Program-made: the position numbers and the translations under genes
Shown: positions 62,398 through 64,000 of the stretch, piece after piece
Numbering within the stretch: the first letter of the stretch is position 1
How the letters are laid out: every line of letters starts with the position of its first letter
Assembly (NCBI RefSeq): GCF_003319185.1
Contig: NZ_QOHJ01000004.1
Location: 1-64,000, forward strand
Reading direction: 5' to 3'
Origin: Blastococcus sp. TF02A-30
GTDB lineage: Bacteria > Actinomycetota > Actinomycetes > Mycobacteriales > Geodermatophilaceae
Length of the DNA: 64,000 nucleotides
Notes under the pieces: model-generated
The model's input: the letters and a program-made list of their open reading frames with translations, nothing else
The model's database searches: none
Told to the model about the DNA's origin: nothing

Positions 62398-64000
<1,603 letters not shown>

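Overview
This window reads as a chromosome segment of a very high-GC actinobacterium. Dense GTG starts, ATGA/GTGA stop-start overlaps, proteins rich in Ala, Arg and Asp, an actinobacterial 5S rRNA, and gene order matching two conserved mycobacterial blocks all point to Actinomycetia. A soil or rock-surface member of the Geodermatophilaceae or a relative is plausible, but that family placement is inference.

Layout. The end of an rRNA operon (5S and terminator) is followed by a repeat-rich TPR protein and an SSB paralogue. From about 4.3 to 29.9 kb lies the conserved block known from the Mycobacterium tuberculosis Rv1691-Rv1711 region: TPR protein, HAD phosphatase, small protein, tlyA, nadK, recN, steA, steB, pyrG, NUDIX, xerD, parA, scpA, scpB and pseudouridine synthase. 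Inside it, between steB and pyrG, sit four tightly overlapping envelope-glycan genes: a MraY/WecA-like transferase, a MurJ-like flippase, a GT4 glycosyltransferase and a membrane protein with a possible phosphatase-like ectodomain. alanine dehydrogenase and several small genes are also interleaved.

From 29.9 to 43.3 kb, between the pseudouridine synthase and aroH-cmk-der, is an accessory segment. It holds a divergent lysE/lysG amino-acid export pair and a complete arabinoxylan-oligosaccharide utilisation cluster: a LacI regulator, an ABC importer with its own ATPase, and GH10, GH3, CE7 and GH51 enzymes without signal peptides. An 18-bp LacI-type operator sits in the divergent promoter, so oligomers are probably imported and then degraded inside the cell. 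aroH-cmk-der closes the conserved block.

From 45.9 to 56.2 kb is a mixed region: an MMPL transporter, tRNA-Pro(GGG), a PAS-PAS-GAF-SpoIIE phosphatase, a thiolase, DUF2243, an alpha/beta hydrolase, DUF1918 and an EF-G-like GTPase. From 56.2 kb to the end is a second conserved block, as in Rv1822-Rv1832: pgsA, DUF881, sbp, DUF881, gcvH, garA, ftsR, bifunctional nuclease, merR and gcvP (cut off by the window end). It joins division/envelope control with the glycine cleavage system and the 2-oxoglutarate switch GarA.

The most distinctive signals are regulatory. Many transcription-unit heads carry TANNNT exactly 7-8 nt before a GTG, which marks leaderless mRNAs. One of these drives an 8-codon upstream ORF that overlaps the pgsA start. 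A 27-codon ORF links parA to a ribbon-helix-helix gene by start/stop overlaps on both sides. Two mutually exclusive hairpins sit at the 5' end of the sugar permease gene. A terminator hairpin holds the der stop codon in its loop. No CRISPR array, insertion sequence, phage or integrase cargo was seen, and no gap between genes exceeds 300 bases.
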